A stretch of DNA of 64,000 nt. It comes from Streptomyces cathayae (GTDB lineage: Bacteria > Actinomycetota > Actinomycetes > Streptomycetales > Streptomycetaceae). The stretch spans positions 3,596,001 through 3,660,000 of the forward strand of contig NZ_CP121682.1 of the NCBI RefSeq assembly GCF_029760955.1, written 5' to 3'. The notes beneath the pieces are model-generated. The model worked only from the letters and a program-made list of their open reading frames with translations. It had not been told where the DNA came from and searched no databases. Position numbers and translations under genes: made by a program. This document shows, piece after piece, positions 61,783 to 64,000 of the stretch (the stretch's first letter is position 1; each line of letters opens with the position of its first letter).

Positions 61783-62955
61783 ATGACGACGATCGGCGGT
61801 GAGGTGGCACCCGGGTTCGAACCGGTGCGTGAGGCATTCGCGGCGAACTTCGCCCAACATGGGGACATCGGTGCGGCGGTATGCGTGTACCAGTACGGCC
61901 AGCCGGTGGTGGACCTGTGGGGCGGCGTCGCCGACCCCGAAACCGGTCGTCCGTGGACACGGGACACGCTGCAACTGGTCTACTCGGCGACCAAGGGAGC
62001 GACCGCAACCGCGGCGCACATGCTGGCCCAACGCGGCGCACTGGACCTGGACGCGCCGGTGGCGAAGTACTGGCCGGAGTTCGCCGCGAACGGCAAGGCG
62101 GACATCCCGGTGCGCTGGCTCCTGTCCCACCAAGCCGGCTTGGTCGCGCTGGATCAACCAGTGCCGCTGAAGGAGGCGTTGGCCTGGCATCCGATGGCGG
62201 CCGCACTGGCCGTCCAGCGCCCTCTTTGGGCTCCGGGCACGGCGCACGGGTACCACGGACGGACCTGGGGCTGGCTGATCGGCGAAGTGATCCGCCGCGT
62301 GTCCGGCCGCACACCGGGCCGCTTCTTCGCCGCCGAGATCGCGGCCTCCCTCGGGCTGGACTTCTTCATCGGCTTGCCGGCAAGCGAGCGCGACCGGGTC
62401 AGCCGCATGGTGTACCGGCGGCCGGATGTCGACCTCACCACCATGCCCGCCGAGTCGCTTCCGGAGGAACTCCGCGAACAGGTCGCCGCCTGGCGCGACC
62501 CGAACTCATTCAGCAACAGGGCGTACGCGGTCACCGACCCCGCCGAGATCGACTTCGACTCACCGGAGGTGCAGGCCGTGGAACTCCCGGCCTCCAATGG
62601 CATCGGCACCGCGCGCGCACTTGGGCGCATGTACGCCGCGCTGATCGGCGAGGTGGACGGCGTTCGCCTGCTCACCCCGGAAACCCTGGCGTCAGCGACC
62701 AGAGAGCAGGTCGGCGGGAAAGATCAGGTGATGCTGATCCCAAGCCGATTCAGCACCGGCTACATGCTGCCCACCAAGGCCAACCCCATGACCGGCCCGA
62801 ACGCCTTCGGCCACACGGGCCGAGGCGGCTCACTCGGCTTCGCCGACCCGGAGCACGGCATCGCCTTTGGCTACGTGATGAACCACATCATCGGGGGGCC
62901 CGATGATGTGCGTGCGACCTCGTTGGCCGACGCGGTGCGAAGGTCACTGGTGTAA
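61783..62955 (+). CDS. Beta-lactamase-fold serine hydrolase (class C / EstB-like)
   Basis: This 390-residue enzyme has the SxxK nucleophile motif at Ser68-Lys71 (YSATKGATAT), a Tyr in GTAHGYHGRTWG at the place of the YxN motif, and a third motif GHTGRGGS in place of KTG. Such family VIII esterases hydrolyse esters rather than beta-lactams. No signal peptide is present, so the enzyme is cytoplasmic. An ATG three codons upstream is also possible; the chosen one has AGGA eight bases before it. Confidence 0.88.
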   Translation: MTTIGGEVAPGFEPVREAFAANFAQHGDIGAAVCVYQYGQPVVDLWGGVADPETGRPWTRDTLQLVYSATKGATATAAHMLAQRGALDLDAPVAKYWPEFAANGKADIPVRWLLSHQAGLVALDQPVPLKEALAWHPMAAALAVQRPLWAPGTAHGYHGRTWGWLIGEVIRRVSGRTPGRFFAAEIAASLGLDFFIGLPASERDRVSRMVYRRPDVDLTTMPAESLPEELREQVAAWRDPNSFSNRAYAVTDPAEIDFDSPEVQAVELPASNGIGTARALGRMYAALIGEVDGVRLLTPETLASATREQVGGKDQVMLIPSRFSTGYMLPTKANPMTGPNAFGHTGRGGSLGFADPEHGIAFGYVMNHIIGGPDDVRATSLADAVRRSLV

Positions 62956-63086
62956 CTGGTCGAGGTACACGCCGCAAGACCGCAGTACCGTCCAGCTGAC
63001 TGCCTGCCACCCGAGTCGGGCAAGCAGCGCACTGTCGTCCTCGGCGACCTAGCCGCGGTCGAAGCCGCGATGGAAGGCCGGAGGAA

Positions 63087-63266
63087 GTGTGCCGCTACGC
63101 CATCCAGGCCCTCGATCAACTGATGATCACCTGGTACGCCACCGGCATGGAACGCGTCCGCGAGGTCCGCCGCACGCTCGCTCCGTGGCAGAACGAGCAG
63201 TGCGTGCGGGACCTCGATGATCGTCTCTACGACTGGGGTACGACGGTCAGCGCCCTTCAGCGTTGA
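63087..63266 (+). CDS. Short ORF, possible gene remnant
   Basis: The frame encodes 59 residues beginning VCRYAIQALDQLMITWYATG and ending DWGTTVSALQR. GGAGGAA lies directly before the GTG, and the codon third positions are GC-rich, as in real genes. I recognise no family. Its end overlaps the 3' end of the convergent HAD gene by 20 bp. It could be the tail of a disrupted larger gene, since the 130 bp before it lack any frame. Confidence 0.35.
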   Translation: MCRYAIQALDQLMITWYATGMERVREVRRTLAPWQNEQCVRDLDDRLYDWGTTVSALQR

Positions 63267-63907
63267 ACTTGACGATCTTCTCCGGCAGCTCCGCGAGTGA
63301 GTCGATGCGCATCGTCGTGATCGCGTCCGCGTCCGGGTCACGCTGCTGGATCGTGCCCCAGGGCCCACGCCGGATCAGGGCGGTCAGAAGACCGGCCTGC
63401 ACGGCCGGGCGGATGTCGTTGTCGAGCCGGTCACCGACGTACAGGATTTCCCCCGGCTCGGCAGGCGCCGCCTCGATGACGTGCTCGAAGAACCTCACGT
63501 CCGGCTTCGACGCCCCCCCAATCGTCACTGGTGGCGATCATGTCGGACGGAAGGTCCAGCCCCCGCAGCAAGCCGCCAGCCCGGACGGTCTGGTTCCCGG
63601 CGATACCCACCCACAGCCCCGCCTCGCGCAGCGCGGCCAGCGTCGGTCGAACGTCCGGGTACAGGTCCCCCTCGCCGAACCACTCCGGTTGCCCGGCAGC
63701 CGCGCGCTTCTCCCGCTCTTCGGTCAGGTCGAACCCGGGCCGGAACTCCTGGAAGGTCTCCCGGTAGTCGCGCCCCTGCGCGATGACGGCGCCGAACATG
63801 GCCGCGAAGGTGTGCCGCGGCACCCCCAGCCAGTCCGCCCACGTCCCGTACTCCCGGGTCTCGTCAACGAGGCACTCACCGACATCGAACACCACCGCAC
63901 GAATCAT
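63247..63907 (-). pseudogene. HAD-family hydrolase broken by a +1 frameshift in a G-run
   Basis: The first part (from 63907) begins MIRAVVFDVGECLVDETREY with motif I DVG and runs to IATSDDWGG. The second part, in another frame, continues SKPDVRFFEHVIEAAP and LYVGDRLDNDI (motifs III and IV). A seven-C run at 63513-63519 (G on the coding strand) sits at the junction; six would restore one frame (SDDWGASKPD). This is either a recent mutation, a slippery phase-variable tract or a sequencing error. The intact protein would be about 219 residues, normal for HAD phosphatases. Confidence 0.8.
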
Positions 63908-64000
63908 GTTCCGCAGGTTAGACGGTTCAGCACAACGGGCGAAGCGGGTCTCTCGGACAGCAACGGTCTCGACCGCCTGGCGGGAAACGCTGGCCTCGGA

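Overview
The window is high-GC actinobacterial DNA and almost certainly a Streptomyces chromosome. It carries recognisable bldG, wblA, crp, hppA and acsA genes in an order that follows the S. coelicolor bldG-to-wblA region. The same gene order is largely shared with the M. tuberculosis Rv3649-Rv3683 block. Many starts are GTG or TTG, ATGA/GTGA overlaps are common, and terminators are long GC-rich hairpins without U-tracts.

Left part (about 0.1-39.9 kb) is conserved core. It runs: a lipoprotein; the proton-pumping pyrophosphatase HppA; the BldG anti-anti-sigma factor with its anti-sigma partner; a DUF1998 helicase; a seven-gene tad/flp pilus-type operon (ssd, tadA, tadB, tadC, Flp-like DUF4244 pilin, two TadE-like proteins); a HAD phosphatase; a degenerate Fic-like protein; a deacetylase-like lipoprotein; a SulP-carbonic anhydrase fusion; acetyl-CoA synthetase; NhaA; a Holin-X protein coupled to an epoxide-hydrolase-like enzyme; the MarP-type protease; two Nudix enzymes; endonuclease III divergent from Crp; an MBL-fold hydrolase; RidA with a 53-residue DUF4177 protein; two ArsA/Get3-like ATPases; WblA; a class A PBP; YqeY and a metallophosphoesterase.

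A tRNA-Pro(CGG) at 39.88 kb marks the change to accessory DNA. Just beyond it are tandem 11-bp repeats of the kind left by site-specific integration. Next come a very large sacsin-like GHKL ATPase with a C-terminal nuclease-like (NO VEIN/DUF3883-type) domain, and a two-gene module made of an unknown protein and an XRE-ImmA/IrrE metalloprotease. Both look like defence or stress cargo. At 47.3-55.8 kb lies an integrative mobilisable element: a tyrosine integrase carrying an inserted LacI-type helix-turn-helix, an excisionase, an XRE repressor with operator-like repeats, a DnaB-N/P-loop replication protein, iteron-like repeats, a membrane protein, MobC and a MobA-type relaxase. No FtsK-like TraB is present in the window.

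The right end (56-63.9 kb) holds a compact candidate peptide-modifying locus: a 55-residue peptide, an attenuator-like hairpin, a JmjC-type oxygenase and an aldo/keto reductase. It is flanked by an aminoglycoside-phosphotransferase-like protein and by a regulatory group (HATPase, Cys-rich small protein, XRE regulator). A beta-lactamase-fold esterase and a frameshifted HAD hydrolase close the window. The best candidates for undescribed biology are the peptide/JmjC/AKR locus, the sacsin-nuclease protein with its tRNA-Pro island, and the LacI-domain integrase.
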